Below, piece by piece: positions 11,061 through 22,815 of a stretch of 64,000 nucleotides of DNA (position 1 is the first letter of the stretch; each line of letters starts with the position of its first letter). A program made the translations under genes and the position numbers. This DNA comes from Aporrectodea caliginosa (taxonomy: Eukaryota > Annelida > Clitellata > Crassiclitellata > Lumbricidae): positions 503,501-567,500 of the forward strand of contig JACEVL010000336.1 in NCBI GenBank assembly GCA_020284085.1, written 5' to 3'. Under the pieces are notes generated by a model. The model did no database searches and was not told the DNA's origin. It saw only the letters and a program-made list of their open reading frames with translations.

Positions 11061-11562
11061 GTCGTATTCTTATACGCCTTTAACAGCAGTTGTTGGGCGT
11101 TGCTATTTAGCAGCTGTTCGACAGAATGGAACGCCCCTGTCAAACTGCGATTGGTGATGGAGTTTTATGAAAGACAGCCGAAGCATTTCCGAGTATTTTG
11201 TCTACTATTTTCATCGTATTTTAACGGTAGAGGCAAGTCCGACTGTCGGCGCTGGGGGTCGTTTTTTGTCTCTATATACTTGGAAATTTATGACACATTA
11301 TAGAAATGGATCCAGTTTGCAATGAGGGAATAATGCGCCTGAAATGCGCGAGAAAGGATTCAAGGAAGTTTTAATAAAATAGCGGTCACTAGAGGACGAT
11401 TTTTGCCTGTAACTCTGAAACTTTTACACACCTTTTTAAACAATGTCAAGGCTAATATGAAAACTTAAATAGCTCATAAGTGTAATTTTTATCCAACAGC
11501 ACGACTTTTTCCCATCTTTGATAACTCCATCTAATGTAACAAGATGTCGACAAACTGTTGAA

Positions 11563-11933
<371 letters not shown>

Positions 11934-11972
11934 ATTGTCGTTCATTGGGGTATATGATCGTTGTCAGAGTTC

Positions 11973-12020
11973 GCGGGAGCTTTGACGCACTGGAAAGCCA
12001 CAGCGTTGAAGCGTTGGATC
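11973..12020 (-). pseudogene. retroelement ORF C-terminal scrap (IQRFNAVAF family)
   Basis: The minus strand encodes MIQRFNAVAF, matching the end of the longer fragment at 23876-24060 (FVFQRLSLTIQRFNAVAFA). As there, the downstream side in sense direction faces a (TTA)n/(AAT)n array. Confidence 0.5.
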
Positions 12021-12034
12021 ATCACCGATAGCAT

Positions 12035-12180
12035 TTATTAGCGAAACTACCTGATGAACAAGCATCGATCAATGGCTCTGAGCTATGATAAGTGAAGGAC
12101 TTGTTCCCTACACAGTATCCATATCAGGGAACCCGTGTAACAAGGCGATCGCTCTAACCAATCGGCTACCATGTCCAGAG
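12035..12180 (-). repeat. SINE3 copy, minus strand
   Basis: In sense direction it has the tRNA-like head (GGTAGCCGATTGGTTAGAGC, then CTTGTTACACGGGTTC), the ACTGTGTAGGGAACAAGTCC centre, and a CATTGATCGATGC and AATAAATGCT end. It forms an inverted pair with the plus copy that follows. Confidence 0.65.
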
Positions 12181-12233
12181 ATGACGATGACGACGATGAT
12201 GATGATGATAAAGCAACGGTAGCGATGAAGCTA

Positions 12234-12425
12234 TTGTGTGGCATGGTGGCCGATTGGAATGAGCGCTCGCCTTGTTATGTGGAGGGTATGGGTTCGAACT
12301 TCTGAGACGGTTACTGTGTAGGACCTTGAGCAAATCTTTCAATCTGTATTGCTCAGCTATAGGCCTAGATGCTTGGTAAAAATAGAGTGACACTTAATAA
12401 ACAACGCAACTATTTCTACTACTTC
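12234..12425 (+). repeat. SINE3 copy (tRNA-derived), reference
   Basis: The head GTGGCCGATTGGAATGAGCG fits a polymerase III A-box region and GGGTTCGAACTTC a B-box. Then come GTGTAGGACCTTGAGCAA, a GCTCAGC centre, and AGAGTGACACTTAATAAAC at the end. Other copies are listed separately. The promoter boxes are inferred from tRNA consensus, not measured. Confidence 0.7.
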
Positions 12426-12610
12426 CCCTATTACCATCTCAACTCTAAAGACCATCCACCTTAGATGTCTGACTCTACGGATATTAATCCATGCCTATCG
12501 ACTTTGTTTTGATTTAGCGCCTGTGAATAAGCTGGTTCCCATGACTTCGCTTTTGCCGGCGCTGTAGAAGTTTAGTTTACGATTACGATTATTTACTACT
12601 ACTACTACCA

Positions 12611-12805
12611 CCGCTACAACTGTTGGACACTGCGACCGATTGGTTAGACAGCTTGCCTTGTAGTGCAGAGAGTATGGGAACGAGCCTCCTCGTATGACAC
12701 GGTTACTGTGTAAGACCTTGAACATGTCCTTCACTTACTATTGCTCAGCGCCATCGATTGATGCTTGGTCATTATACAGTGACCCTTATTAAATGCACAA
12801 AATAT
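12611..12805 (+). repeat. SINE3 copy
   Basis: It repeats the head (GCGACCGATTGGTTAGACAG), a decayed B-box (GGGAACGAGCC), GTTACTGTGTAAGACCTTGA, the GCGCCATCGATTGATGCTTG block and TTATTAAATGCAC. It is better preserved at the 3' end than the copy at 12234. Confidence 0.7.
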
Positions 12806-12814
12806 TATGATTAT

Positions 12815-12932
12815 CCGTCAAGCGCCTAACCCAAGATATCCTTATGCAATAGATAAGACAGTTCTCGTCTTAAACAACTTTAACACTAAGTCTTCCGAAG
12901 CTATAAATTCAGCAAATGCGTCTAATCGCTAG
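12815..12932 (+). repeat. A block at 5' junction of LINE copy 2
   Basis: TTCTCGTCTTAAACAAC is followed by CGAAGCTATAAATTCAGC and then AATGCGTCTAATCGCTAG. The LINE begins right after this. The B and C continuation of the same repeat is found on the other side of the LINE at 14276-14425, so the LINE split an A-B-C repeat. Confidence 0.75.
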
Positions 12933-14275
12933 TTCTGGGTAATGAAAGAGCTGATTTATTGGCAGGGCAATCATTGGAGCTACCCATAATTAACTCAACA
13001 GATTATCTAGAATTACAAGAAGTATTTTCAATAATTAAATCGTATATAATCTCTAAATGGCAGAAGGAATATGATAATGATATCAAGGGTCTTCAGTATA
13101 AGAGCATTTGTCCTGTTGTAGATACAAGCAATAAATTTCTGGATTTTAGTAGAAAAAAAGAAGTACAAATCTCCAGACTAAGATTGGGAAAGGTAAACCT
13201 TATGAAAGACTTTTTCTAATGAAGAAGCACGAAAATGGATTATGCACTTCTTGTAAAGTCAAAGAAAATATAACTCATCTATTGTTGCACTGTAACAAAG
13301 AAAATATCTCGAATATATTAACAGATAAATGTAAAGTATTCAAGTTAGAATTTAATATTAGGACCTTGCTTGGTGTGGGCTGCTTGCAAGGTGAAGTCTT
13401 TAGATTGGTGAACCTTATCGGTAAGGGAAGGGTTTTTTAGGTTGTAATGTATATACTGTCAGTGGACGTTGATGGGTTAGTTTTGCCCTTGTGTAGTCAT
13501 TTTGTTAGGGTGTAAAATGTGAATGATTTATAAGTTTGTTATTTTGAAGCCATTTGTATATATTATACTAACATTGCTTGTTTGTAATGATTGATTACCT
13601 ATGTAAACATTTATAAGTAAAAATAACATATATAATAAGATTTAATAACCATTAAACTGATATTAAAAATTAAAAGTGAAAGATTGAGAATCTCATGTCA
13701 GATTGCAGTGCTCTTTTCTGTTCGTGTCTTTATCGTGTGGTGGGGAGCTATCGTTTTCAATGAATGCCTATAGATGCATGTATTTTAATTATAATGTCTG
13801 GTTGCATTTAGTGAAAACAAAATTGAAAATTAAAAATTAAAATATAAAGTTCATATCTAATTTCAGGTTTTGTAAACTTCATAATTACAGGTTTCTATAA
13901 ACTTGAAATCAATGCTGTTATATCATTGAATAGCTGGATTGGAAATCTCGTGTACATTGTTGCTGTTTATCAGGACTCTTTTTATTTTACATAAAAAAAA
14001 TTTATGTGTGATAATTGCTGCAAAACAGTGTATAATTTTCCTGAGGGACCATCTTACAGTGTGTTATCTTATGCAAGTAACATTGACATTAATATCTGAA
14101 CTATAATATTGTGCTGCTAAACGATGAATATTAGTGACATTGTAAAGTACTGTTTAGATGCCTTTAACTCTATCAATTTTGTTTCAACTGTATTGTACAT
14201 AATCTTGAATTGTCGTCGACGGCCTTTGATGTCATATGACGACGTTAAACTACGGAATAAAAAAAAAAAAATCCC
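12933..14275 (+). mobile_element. LINE copy 2 (I/Nimb-like), 5'-truncated
   Basis: It starts inside the RNase H domain and ends with a long AT-rich 3'UTR (13441-14265) that closes with a B block (GTCGACGGCCTTTGATGTC then GACGACGTTAAAC) and a short A-run. The 5' flank is an A block ending AATCGCTAG. The 3' flank starts AATCCCCAGATC, which fits a decayed duplication of the same site. The 3'UTR matches the truncated copy at 19015-19260. Confidence 0.8.
12936..13440 (+). pseudogene. LINE copy 2 ORF2 C-terminus (RNase H end and zinc finger), frameshifted
   Basis: The frame starts at L-G-N-E-R-A-D, the last catalytic part of an RNase HI domain. It continues through KKEVQISRLRLGKV and, after a one-base slip in a T run near 13212, resumes as MKKHENGLCTSCKVKENI with a C-x2-C...H-x4-C finger. 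It ends at a stop at 13438-13440. Equivalent residues are in LINE copies 1 and 3. Reverse transcriptase and endonuclease are absent through 5' truncation. Confidence 0.8.
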
Positions 14276-14425
14276 CAGATCAACGCCGCCCTTGTCTATG
14301 GAGTAATCTCGATGTTAGCGGTCCTTGGTGGCCACAAGCTGTTGATAAACAACAGGAAACTGACGGTGCCAGTCCGAAGACTGGATTAGGAGGAGGGCGA
14401 CGTCAAACACCCTTGAAATGATACA
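14276..14425 (+). repeat. B and C blocks, right half of the repeat split by LINE copy 2
   Basis: GGTCCTTGGTGGCCACAAGC (B) is followed by CGGTGCCAGTCCGAAGACTG and GGAGGAGGGCGACGTC, ending GCGTTGTTAAAC (C). The order A, B, C is the same as in uninterrupted copies at 22550-22815 and 25265-25600. Confidence 0.7.
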
Positions 14426-14529
14426 GCGTTGTTAAACACAAAGAAGGAAATGTCTTTACGATTCTTGACTTCCATTTCCTTTTGATGCGACCACTGACCG
14501 ATTCTCTGTGCGTTACGATAGAAACTCAA

Positions 14530-14720
14530 TAGAAGCCATTATTGTATTGTATTGTATTGTATTGCATTGTATCTATCAATTTATATAGCGCCTCTCGCAG
14601 TGCGCACCAATCAGATTATTATGTTAATTAAAGACCGCAATAGCCTGTTTGTTTGGTCCGTTTCGGTTGAGAATCCGGGGAGGTCAAGCCGAGGAGAGAG
14701 CATGATGCTACGGTGGACAG
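14530..14720 (-). repeat. LINE/SINE 3' end with pentanucleotide tail
   Basis: In sense direction the end reads AGGCGCTATATAAATTGATA followed by AATACAATAC repeats. The same arrangement occurs at 20290-20570. The body has no preserved frame. Confidence 0.5.
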
Positions 14721-14784
14721 ACTTTAGCAATGACGATTAATACGATGACGACAATGATGATAGTTATGATGAATATTATTATTA

Positions 14785-14935
14785 TTACGCATTTGTTAAA
14801 TGCCACTATCTAATCACCAACAATCAATCTATGTCGTGAAAAATATTGCGAGTAAAGGACTGGAGGATCGAATCCGTGCGCTCCACCTTTATGCGAGAGT
14901 TCAACCAATCGGATACCGTGTCACTAAATTGCAAC
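14785..14935 (-). repeat. SINE3 copy, diverged
   Basis: In sense direction it has ATCCGATTGG in the head, a B-box-like GGATTCGATCC, and AAATGCG before an ATAATAATA tail. An ATGATG run precedes it. 14936-15154 is mostly TATG-type simple sequence. Confidence 0.55.
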
Positions 14936-15154
14936 GTAACTGAGGTTTGCTTATTATATGTTATTTATATTCATTAATTATTCTATGTACTTACTTATGT
15001 GTGTATGTATGCATATGCTGTCATGTGTCTGAGTTTGTATGTTTATGTATATGTACGTGTGTATGCATGTATATATCTATATGAATGTATGTTTATGTAT
15101 ACTGTATGTACGTGTGTATGTATGTATGTATGTATGGCTTCCTGTGACTTATCG

Positions 15155-15530
15155 CATTGATTACAAGCTCTCAATGTTGTTGTACAGATCACTGCATTGC
15201 GCGTTACCGGACTACCTCACGACTTACTGTTTGAAAAGTCTTCATCGGGAGCCGGACTTACGCTGAGATCGGGAGTGAAGGGCGACTTATTCATGCAAAG
15301 GTCAAAGACGCGCTTCGGTGATCGGACTTTCTCGATCGCCGGTCCACGCTGTTGGAACAGCTTCCCTGCGACGGTTCGCTCTGCAGACTCAGTCGAGTCG
15401 TTCAAGTCAAGACTTAAGACACATCTTTTCTCTAAGGCGTATCTCTAACTCACTGTGCGCTGATGTTTGTAACGTCAAGTGTTGTGCTACGGCGCCATAG
15501 AAATTGACGATTATTATTATTATTTATTAG
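15155..15530 (+). pseudogene. CR1/L2-like LINE ORF2 C-terminus, frameshifted
   Basis: Two overlapping frames encode the usual end of such LINEs. First comes RIDYKLSMLLYRSLHCALPD (from 15155), then, after a frameshift, TRFGDRTFSIAGPRCWNSFP and ATVRSADSVESFKSRLKTHL, with a stop at about 15448. The 3'UTR ends GGCGCCATAGAAATTG plus ATT repeats. It sits inside TATG-type repeats on both sides. Confidence 0.8.
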
Positions 15531-15744
15531 TAGTAGTATGTATGTGTGCGTTTATGTGTCTATGTAATCATGTATGAATGTGCATGTATGTATTTGCATG
15601 TGCAAGTATATATGTATGAGTGTTGTATACATGCATGTATGTGTGTATGTGTGCATTTATGTATGTATACATTAAATGTTTTACTAGGTATGTATCCTTA
15701 GGCGTGTGTGTATTTCGTATCCATTCTCTTTGGATAAGAAATCA

Positions 15745-15915
15745 TCATCCGCCATTTATTCAGCGCCTCTTTAGAACCTCACACAGACCATGACCCGGTC
15801 TAATCCGCAGAAATAAAGATAAAGTCGACTTGAACGGCTCACGGGGTCGCTAGATGGCGTACAATGTAATGCTGTCTCTAGACACCTTTATAACGTCTTC
15901 AACTTGCCTCATATT
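15745..15915 (+). repeat. dispersed module shared with 9255-9440
   Basis: CGCCATTTATTCAGCGCC, then GGTCTAATCCGC, GGTCGCTAGATGGCG and an A block (TAGACACCTTTATAACG). The copy at 9255-9440 has the same order. 15916-16550 contains no clear feature. Confidence 0.5.
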
Positions 15916-16549
15916 TTCGTCAGTTGCTTAATATCGATAGATAGTTCGGTCATAGAATCAATTAAACGAAAATGACGTCTAAATCAACAGCGACTAAAAT
16001 AACAACAGATACTATCCAACATAGACAACAAAATTGTCGAATTGTGCTAGGTCGAAATTCCATAAATCAGGTAAGACAAATGAAACGTAATGCAATGGAA
16101 TTTAACTCTCAATGGAATATAAAGTAATCTACTGTAAATTATCAAAATTTCTCAGCATCGCATAAATGCCGCGTCAGAGCGACCAACTTAAACACCCGAG
16201 TTACGTCAAATAGGCTATATACCGTGTTCTACAATGATGCCAATCATTTTTGGAACGCCAAATACGGTCTGAGCACAGATGGATATGGTCGAAATTCCTG
16301 GCTCCTGAAGAGAGCTTTGGCTGCGAAACAAAGATGATTTAACATGGGTGGGATGACGACAGGAGGAATGAGTAGCTCGCATCCCAGAGGGTTACAGCTA
16401 GCAGCTGGCACCACTGGCTGTGGTGACAGGGAGTTGGATTCCGCTTGGATGCCGCCTCTAATCATTGGGCCCCAGGAGAGGGACAGTGGCTTAAGCCTTA
16501 TAGTGAATAAAATCAGGTAAGCTTATAGAATCGGGGGCTGCAGGATACA

Positions 16550-17290
16550 GTGCGTAAGTTGACTGGCGTCGCGAGTGTCGGTTAGGGTCAGGGTTAGGGT
16601 TAGTGTCGTCATTAGAAAACCTCGTAACATCGGGCGTCCGCGCAACATGCCAAAAGATACTATATGATCCTTCAGCCCACGATACTATAAGTTTGCCCAA
16701 AATCACAAGATCTTAGAGCTGTAGCCTAATATGTCAAAATAATTTCTGTCGACGGTAGCAGCCTTTGTTGTCATAAGCTGTCGTTAAACTCTGGAGCCAT
16801 CACAAGTTCGTAATTGCTTGCAGAGATGCTATACAGTCACCAATTTTGGTACAAGATGAAAAGATTTCATTTAACGCTCACAGCGTTACTAATATTATAA
16901 GGTTCGACACCTTTAAATTGTTTGTCTCCGATGCTATGTAATGGCCAAATTCGTTCAATCTACATTGAATTCAAATAGCATCTTTGTTAAGTATGATGGT
17001 CGAAGTCAACGGCCTTGTTAGCCGCAAGATGTTGTAAGACGCTCTATAATAATAATAGTAATTTAACTTTAAAAAATGTTGCATGTTTAAATTGCTTGTG
17101 TCCGAAGCTATAAAACCGCCAAATTCGTTTAGATTAAAAAAGTGAATATTAGTAAGATTGTAGAGCTCCGTTTGGCACCTATTAATGGTGTCGTTCGGAA
17201 GCTATAAGTTTCTAGTTTTCATCCTGTTTCTGTATTGTCGTCAACGGCCTTTCATGTCATAGGAATAATAATAGTAATAATCGCAAGATC
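16550..17290 (+). repeat. B block and I/Nimb-like LINE 3' ends
   Basis: A short GGGTTAGGGTTAG run is near 16593. A D-like element ends at about 16795 (GTCATAAGCTGTCGTTAAAC). A-type sequence follows near 16905, and a LINE 3' end at 17140-17270 with TTGTAGAGCTCCG, GGTGTCGTTCGGAAGCTATA and GTCGTCAACGGCC. The last closely matches 58500-58690. Confidence 0.55.
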
Positions 17291-17710
17291 AAGCGTAACT
17301 GATAAGATTGTGCAGTTTAAACACACAAAAACCAACACATTTTTAAAATATTAATTTTAAGAAAATTTATTATTAATGTCAAATATATCTAGTAGTGTTA
17401 TAGATAGCGAGAATAAAGACAACGGTAAGATCAAAGAACCCACTTGGACGATCGAAATGGAAAAGAACTCGGAAGATCCCAGTCAGACTCTTCGTCCTGA
17501 AACAGAAAGAAATCGTAGAAAGACAAACACCACAGGATCAACCTGAAAGGGAAGACGCCAAAGAACTTTGCTATCACAAGACGTCCCTAAACCCATTCTC
17601 TTGTTTATCTCACGAATAAACAATGGCGACGGTTCTTTCTACGCTGACAGAGACCCATATGGGTGCTAACGACCTTTTACGGGTATGCACATCCATTATA
17701 CATTGTAAGC

Positions 17711-17960
17711 GGGTGAACTATGGTGTAGTGGTTAGAATGCCGGATTGTCAACCGACAGGTCAGAAGTTCGAATCCCTGCCATGGCAGAAATTGCTTTCTA
17801 AATGTGCGCTCTACATGCCCCTTTAGCAAACGCAGCTATAGCGAGTACACTGCCCCCCGGCCCAGTGAGAAGATAACGGGAACTAATTCCCCTTTTAACC
17901 AGTATGCGATATTCTTTGCATGGGCTTTCTGTTCAAGAAAGAATTTGTGTAAAATCGGAG
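17711..17960 (+). repeat. SINE1 copy (tRNA-derived), best preserved
   Basis: The head GGTGTAGTGGTTAGAATGCC carries a good polymerase III A-box and AGTTCGAATCCCTGCC a good B-box. The tRNA-unrelated part runs to about 17930. The body then becomes CR1-ORF-derived (GGAGCTCATAGTTTATAAAA). 17300-17710 shows nothing recognisable apart from an A/T-rich stretch. Confidence 0.75.
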
Positions 17961-18480
17961 CTCATAGTTTATAAAACATCGATCTCTGGCCAACCTCAAT
18001 ACTTCCGATCCATCCTCATTGCCCAGACCTACCATTATTTAAAGAGTTCAAACTGGGGCACATAGTTTATAAAACATTGAACTCTGGTCGCCAGATGGCG
18101 AAAAGAGCTGTAAAATGCTATTGCCTACTTAGACACCTTTAATACGCTTTCTATCGATTTCATAAATGCTTCATTCGCGTTCTAGCGCCATTCATCTCCG
18201 GAGCTCTTTAAAGCAGATTTAATAATTGTCTTATTACCTATAAATACGCAACTCTTATAAAACATTGAACTCTGACTAAACGCAATACTTCTGATCAGTC
18301 CTCATTCACGAGACTCATCGTTATTCAACGAGGTCATTCCATTATCTTTTCTGGTCATACCTAACACTTGAACTGTTCTTGATCAACGACATTTTCGGTG
18401 CTTGCAGCACGTTCTCCCTGTATCTGTTCGTTCTGCTAAGTCGCTTGCGTTATTTCATTGTTAACTAAGACTTCTTCAGA
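17961..18480 (+). repeat. CR1-ORF fragments interrupted by an A block
   Basis: GCTCATAGTTTATAAAAC-type sequence occurs at 17968, 18060 and (as TTATAAAACATTGAACTCTG) near 18255. The last continues through CAATACTTCTGATC and TCATACCTAACACTTGAAC, which correspond to the CR1-like ORF end. An A block (18130) lies between. This is a rearranged, untranslatable LINE remnant. Confidence 0.55.
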
Positions 18481-18830
18481 TTAGGATAGGATCCACAGTA
18501 TTAACGACATCTTGGGGCAACATAGGCCGTTGATGTCGGCAGAAATTGTTTTGAAAAAGTCTCACAGTTCGTGTGGCATAATACAGCTCAATATCAAATC
18601 ACTTTGTCTCCATGAGTCTTAACGGACTGATCTCCAGGATGTTGACCTGATTGCGATTTGAATTCGATGCGCCATCGGTTGATACCTTGCGGTTTAGACA
18701 CCAGCACAATAGAAGTTATTTACATCATGAAATATTGTAAAGTTCACAGAGAAACCTGGAATTGGCTCTTTGCGAAGAACCCTTATGACTGTGGAGTCTT
18801 CAATAATTCTGACTCTCCTTTTAGAAATGG
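18481..18830 (+). repeat. composite D (minus) plus CR1 3'UTR (plus)
   Basis: A minus-strand D element (18481-18590; GGATCCACAGTATTAACGAC) is followed by CR1-like 3'UTR in plus orientation (GGACTGATCTCCAGGATGTT, CGCCATCGGTTGATACC). It has the same arrangement as 10720-10985, so the two regions share an ancestral composite unit. Confidence 0.55.
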
Positions 18831-19014
18831 ACAGAGTAACTGTATCCGTTTCTGTATCCATTTCCAGAATGTAAATAATAGGCTACTATATCTAATTACA
18901 ATACAAGTTAAAAGTCGACATGATCCGCCTTGGCAGATAATACAGTGCTCGTCTTGGACACCTTGATCATGCATTCTTCAAACTGTATAAACAGAGCAAA
19001 GACGTTGCAAGACC

Positions 19015-19375
19015 ATCTAATTTTATCGTATGTGAGTATCGTTGACATTAAAATCTGAACTAAGCTTATAATTATGTTGCTAAACAATGAATGTTATATT
19101 AGTGACATTGTAAAGTACTGTATACGCCTTTAAATGGTGCCTATTAGAATCTATCAATTTTTTGCTTGTTTTCAACTGTACCGGTATTGTACATAATTTC
19201 GAATTGTCGTCAACGGCCTTTGATATCATAATGACGACGTTAAACTTTGGAATACAAAAAAAAATAATTACTCATCCACTAATAGTACTCTGTCAGTGCC
19301 AGTCCCAAGCCTGGATAAGGGAGCAGGGCGACACTAATGATCTTTGTAATCACACAGTGTCGTTAAACTGAAACT
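19015..19375 (+). mobile_element. LINE copy-2-type 3' end plus C block
   Basis: 19015-19260 matches the last 250 bp of LINE copy 2 (for example GACATTGTAAAGTACTGT and GTCGTCAACGGCCTTTGATA), ending with GACGACGTTAAAC and an A-run. It is a short 5'-truncated insertion. A C block (CAGTGCCAGTCCCAAGCCTG to AGTGTCGTTAAAC) follows at 19295-19370. 19380-20015 holds D-like (19395-19475) and A-like relics. Confidence 0.7.
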
Positions 19376-20019
19376 ACTACTAATTGAAATAAGAGCTGTC
19401 ATAATTATGCCAAAAAATAATTTCTCGACGGCAACGGACTATGTTGTCATAAGCTGTCGTTAAACTGTGGATCCATCAATCCAATTGCCAGTGGAACCAA
19501 CTACATTTCTCATGTAGTGAGTGTCATGAAGTTAACGGTCTTTGGCCTCCACAAGCAGTTGCATAACATCAATGATATACTCAGATATAGACACCATTAA
19601 AACGTATCCTTCGGACAATAAATTTTTAACTCCACCACTGCTTGCTTTATGGCATTTCCAGTTTCAAGCATGGAGAAAGGAGGCGAGAACAATTTTCTTT
19701 CTGATTACACCGAGTAGTTAAACCGCAACCAACCACCGAGTCTTAAACCTTGATGGAAGAGAAGTGCCACGTAAGACACCTTTATTTTTACAGATCATCG
19801 TTAAATAGAAACTTACCTCTTAGCAACCTTTAAAACGTTGCCTTCAGACACTATAAATTCAGCCAATGCGTTTTATCGTTAGATTTTATGCATTAAAAAT
19901 GGGTACCGTTCTTTTTCATACCGTTAGCAATCATGACTTCATACCAGTGGTAAACAAATTATCATACCCAGATTTGGGTAAGAATTATGAATGCTATTAA
20001 ATTAAACACTTATATTGCG

Positions 20020-20210
20020 CCGGTGTCTAATGCACAAAGCATCAATCGATGGCGCCCCAAAACCCAATCCATAATCATATCAATATCCAGAAGATCAGTC
20101 CACTAATACAGAGAGGAGTAGCCTATGATGCAGCCTGTGGTGCAGTTATTTATAAGCAATTTGAGAGAGGTAAAGTCTGAGCAGAACTGGACAGACAGAT
20201 ACAGGGAGGG
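20020..20210 (-). repeat. CR1-like LINE 3'UTR fragment
   Basis: It has the same motif order as 595-735 and 54890-55010: TTGCGCCGGTGTCTAATGCA, ATCGATGGCGC, AGAAGATCAGTCC, GAGAGAGGTAAA, then ACAGATACAGGGAGGG. No frame is preserved. Confidence 0.6.
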
Positions 20211-20289
20211 AGACAGGGTTCCTCAATTCAGTGGAAGAGGAGAAACTGGCAGCCCCCACTGAAGGCAACGTCTTGGAGTGTTTCCTTTG

Positions 20290-20570
20290 CATGGGCGTAT
20301 GTATTGTATTGTATTTTATTGAATTGTGTGTAATGTATGGCTGTAATGTATTTATTTATATAGCGCTGTTCGCAGCAGTGGTGCGAGAACACCAAGAGTA
20401 GAGAAAGGTATTGAGGAGGAAAAGGATGTGGAAGAGACCCAGAACATGGTAACACGAATGGAGAAGGAAAGGGCATTCCAGAGCGAGGGTCCAATGTTGG
20501 CAACAGATATAGTTAGGAAGTTAGGAAGGCAACGTAAATGACTTAAGTTCCTCACGAAGACACTTATCAA
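20290..20570 (-). pseudogene. LINE ORF2 C-terminal relic with pentanucleotide tail
   Basis: The minus strand encodes NFLTISVANIGPSLWNALSF, where G-P-S-L-W-N-A-L fits the conserved end of CR1/L2-type ORF2. The sequence AGCGCTATATAAATAAATAC and ATTACA/ATACA repeats follow as tail. Frame continuity is poor, so this is a low-confidence family call. Confidence 0.45.
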
Positions 20571-20734
20571 TTAACATTTTCATCTTTGCTTCACAGTTTT
20601 ATCACCTTAATCAATATACCCTTCTTACCTTTGTGTTACCTTTGTCCGCTTACCTTTGTCAAATTGGCATACTAAGATGAAATAAATCAGACAAATGAAC
20701 CGATACATCGCTCAACCTTCAAATTACAAATGAA

Positions 20735-21150
20735 AGAGAGGTAAATTAAGGCAAGAGTAGGTAAGTAAAGTAAGGCAAGCTCTGGTAATTTAAGTTATTC
20801 AAAGAAATTAAGACAAAGTAGAGAAAGATAATTTCAGGTACTTTCTCGTAGGGTAAGGTAAGTAATGGCCTGACCTTTCTTTCGTTACCTGACCCGACCT
20901 TAATATGCCATTGTAAAAACGAGGTCAGGTTGGCCAAGAGAAGAAGGCAAGACAAGTCAACTTAGGGTAAGGTCAGATGAGTTCTTGTGAGGCGAGGTAA
21001 TTTTACTAAGATAATGTTGGGCACTGAGGTCAGTAAATTAAGGTAGGGCAAAATAAAAAGATAAGTTAAACAAACGTAAACAAAGGAAAGGTAAAGAAAT
21101 GTAAAGAAAGCTAAGTCTACTTTATTAAAGGCAATTCAGGGTAAGATAAT
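20735..21150 (+). repeat. purine-rich degenerate (GGTAA)-type repeat
   Basis: GGTAAGTAAAGTAAGGCAAG-like words recur with much variation over about 400 bp. One strand is strongly purine-rich. No ORF or defined unit. Confidence 0.55.
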
Positions 21151-21404
21151 GTTTCATAGCTGTCCTTAGAGGCGTAGATAGGACAGCAGGAAATGTAGCC
21201 TCGACTTCTATAGCGCCCGTCTTCAGAAGGTACAGGCCACAAATAGCCTACTAATCTCACGCAATGATTGGTAATCTCATCTGAATAACTTCTATAACGT
21301 CGATGGTCGCTTTCAATTGAGAAGCTATTTCGGAATCAAGGAGACAGTAATCTTATCCAAACCAATCCAATCCAATCCAATCCAATCTAATCTAATCCCC
21401 CTTC

Positions 21405-21560
21405 CGGAAACTGTATGACCGTTTTATTCCACAAGCGGACAATCTCACACGCAGATCGTTTATAATAAGAATGTGATACTCTGTATAAATGTATGACATG
21501 TACAAGAAATTGCGGATAAGCAGTGCAACTGGTTTAATAAAGAATATACTTACTTACTGA
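21405..21560 (+). repeat. LINE 3' end with (TTAC)n tail, family G
   Basis: The plus strand reads KLYDRFIPQADNLTRRSFII and soon a stop. The 3'UTR closes AATAAAGAATATACTTACTT. Other copies of this end are at 43480-43790 and 50455-50590. It is a LINE ORF end of unassigned clade. Confidence 0.6.
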
Positions 21561-21699
21561 ATTCAATCTAATCTAATCTGAATGACTTCTATAGAGCCGT
21601 TGTTGTAATGAACAAGGCATCAATCGACGTAAGCGGTAATCTATGAGGTGCTTGATGTTTATCTGGCGATTAAACGGATCTGCTGAATTTATATCGAGT

Positions 21700-22260
21700 T
21701 AAGCCACCATTTTGAAGGTGTCTAACGCGACCACTATAATTATCCTTAATTGCTAAGCGACATCTTGTGGCTGCCAAGGACCGATAACGTCGACCTTATT
21801 TTCTATTAGAGATGCAACGCTAATTTGGCAATATGTAGGCTAGTAGTAGTATTTAAGTTTTACGACACTGTGTAGTACCACAGACCATTAGCGTCGCCCT
21901 CCTGCTTTTTCCAGGGTTGGGACTGGCACCGGCTGGCACTAAGCACGGATGTGGAATGCACGGACATCCAGTGGCGGAGGTAATTTTGCCCTTGCGTACT
22001 TGGTTGCCGACCCTCGTCTCCGCTTGGCAATAACGCAGACTCAGCTCTTCTCTGGTTGGCCAGATTTCAGGATCGGCTGGCATCAAAAGTCGTTAAATGG
22101 TTTTGACGATTATGTGTTTGGCTAATAAAGCCTTTCAAGTCATTTCACCTTACAAGCAAATCGAACCAGTAAAGACTGTAGCGATTGTATGAATGGATCG
22201 AAAGTTTAGCGACATTTTATGGCAACAATCCAAAGTCTGGATTATTAAGGAGGGCGACGA
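21700..22260 (-). repeat. A, C and D/B blocks, minus strand
   Basis: A block (TTTTGAAGGTGTCTAACG, 21710), diverged C block (21860-21930; GACACTGTGTAGTACCACAG then GCGTCGCCCTCCTGC), and a D/B block near 22195 (AATGGATCGAAAGTTTAGCG). Between 21930 and 22080 there is an unrecognised insertion. Confidence 0.5.
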
Positions 22261-22374
22261 CAATCATCTTTGTGATGGCACGCGTTGTTTAATAGGAACT
22301 GCACCTGCCGAAAGAAATATATCGAATTCGCCCACGCGGTAATAATAGGCCTTCATAAATTATAGCCATAAGAT

Positions 22375-22815
22375 GTCGCTAAATACAGTGACGGTCTTAG
22401 ACACCTTTAAAGCGCTTCCTTCAGAAGCCATAAAAACCTTCAAATGACTTTAATCGCCAGATCAATTGTAAAACTATATCCCTTAGAGTGAGGTTGACAA
22501 TTTAATGAGAATGATACTGATAGATAGATCATCCATCGCGCGCCAAGCCAAATATGTGACTAAGCAATCAATAGTGCAGCGCTCGTCTTAAACACCTTTA
22601 CTTGCATCTTTCCGATGCTATAGATTCAGCCAATGCGTTTTATTGACAGGGTCTAGATAGATTTGAAAGGTCGAAGAGAACGGTCATTGGCGGCCACAAA
22701 ATGGCGATAAACAACGGAAACTGCACTACCATCGGGTGGTGCCAGTCCGAAGCCTGTATCATTAAGAGTGCGATGCAATTCATGCCTCGTATGACGCTGT
22801 ATCATTAAACCGAAT
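22375..22815 (+). repeat. B-A followed by A-B-C repeat
   Basis: The first unit has AAGATGTCGCTAAATACAG (B end) and CTTAGACACCTTTAAAGCGC (A), continuing past the LINE target point as AATCGCCAGATCAATTG. The second (22550-22815) has A (GCTATAGATTCAGCCAATGC), B (GGTCATTGGCGGCCACAAAA) and C (GTGGTGCCAGTCCGAAGCCT). These show what the A-B junction looks like without a LINE. Confidence 0.65.

Noticed and set aside
16588..16602. Telomeric repeat (TTAGGG)
   Set aside because: Only about two units. Too short to be telomeric.
17711..17790. Functional tRNA gene
   Set aside because: A-box and B-box are present, but the arms do not fold into a full cloverleaf by eye and the unit is dispersed with a LINE-derived body, so it is a SINE head.
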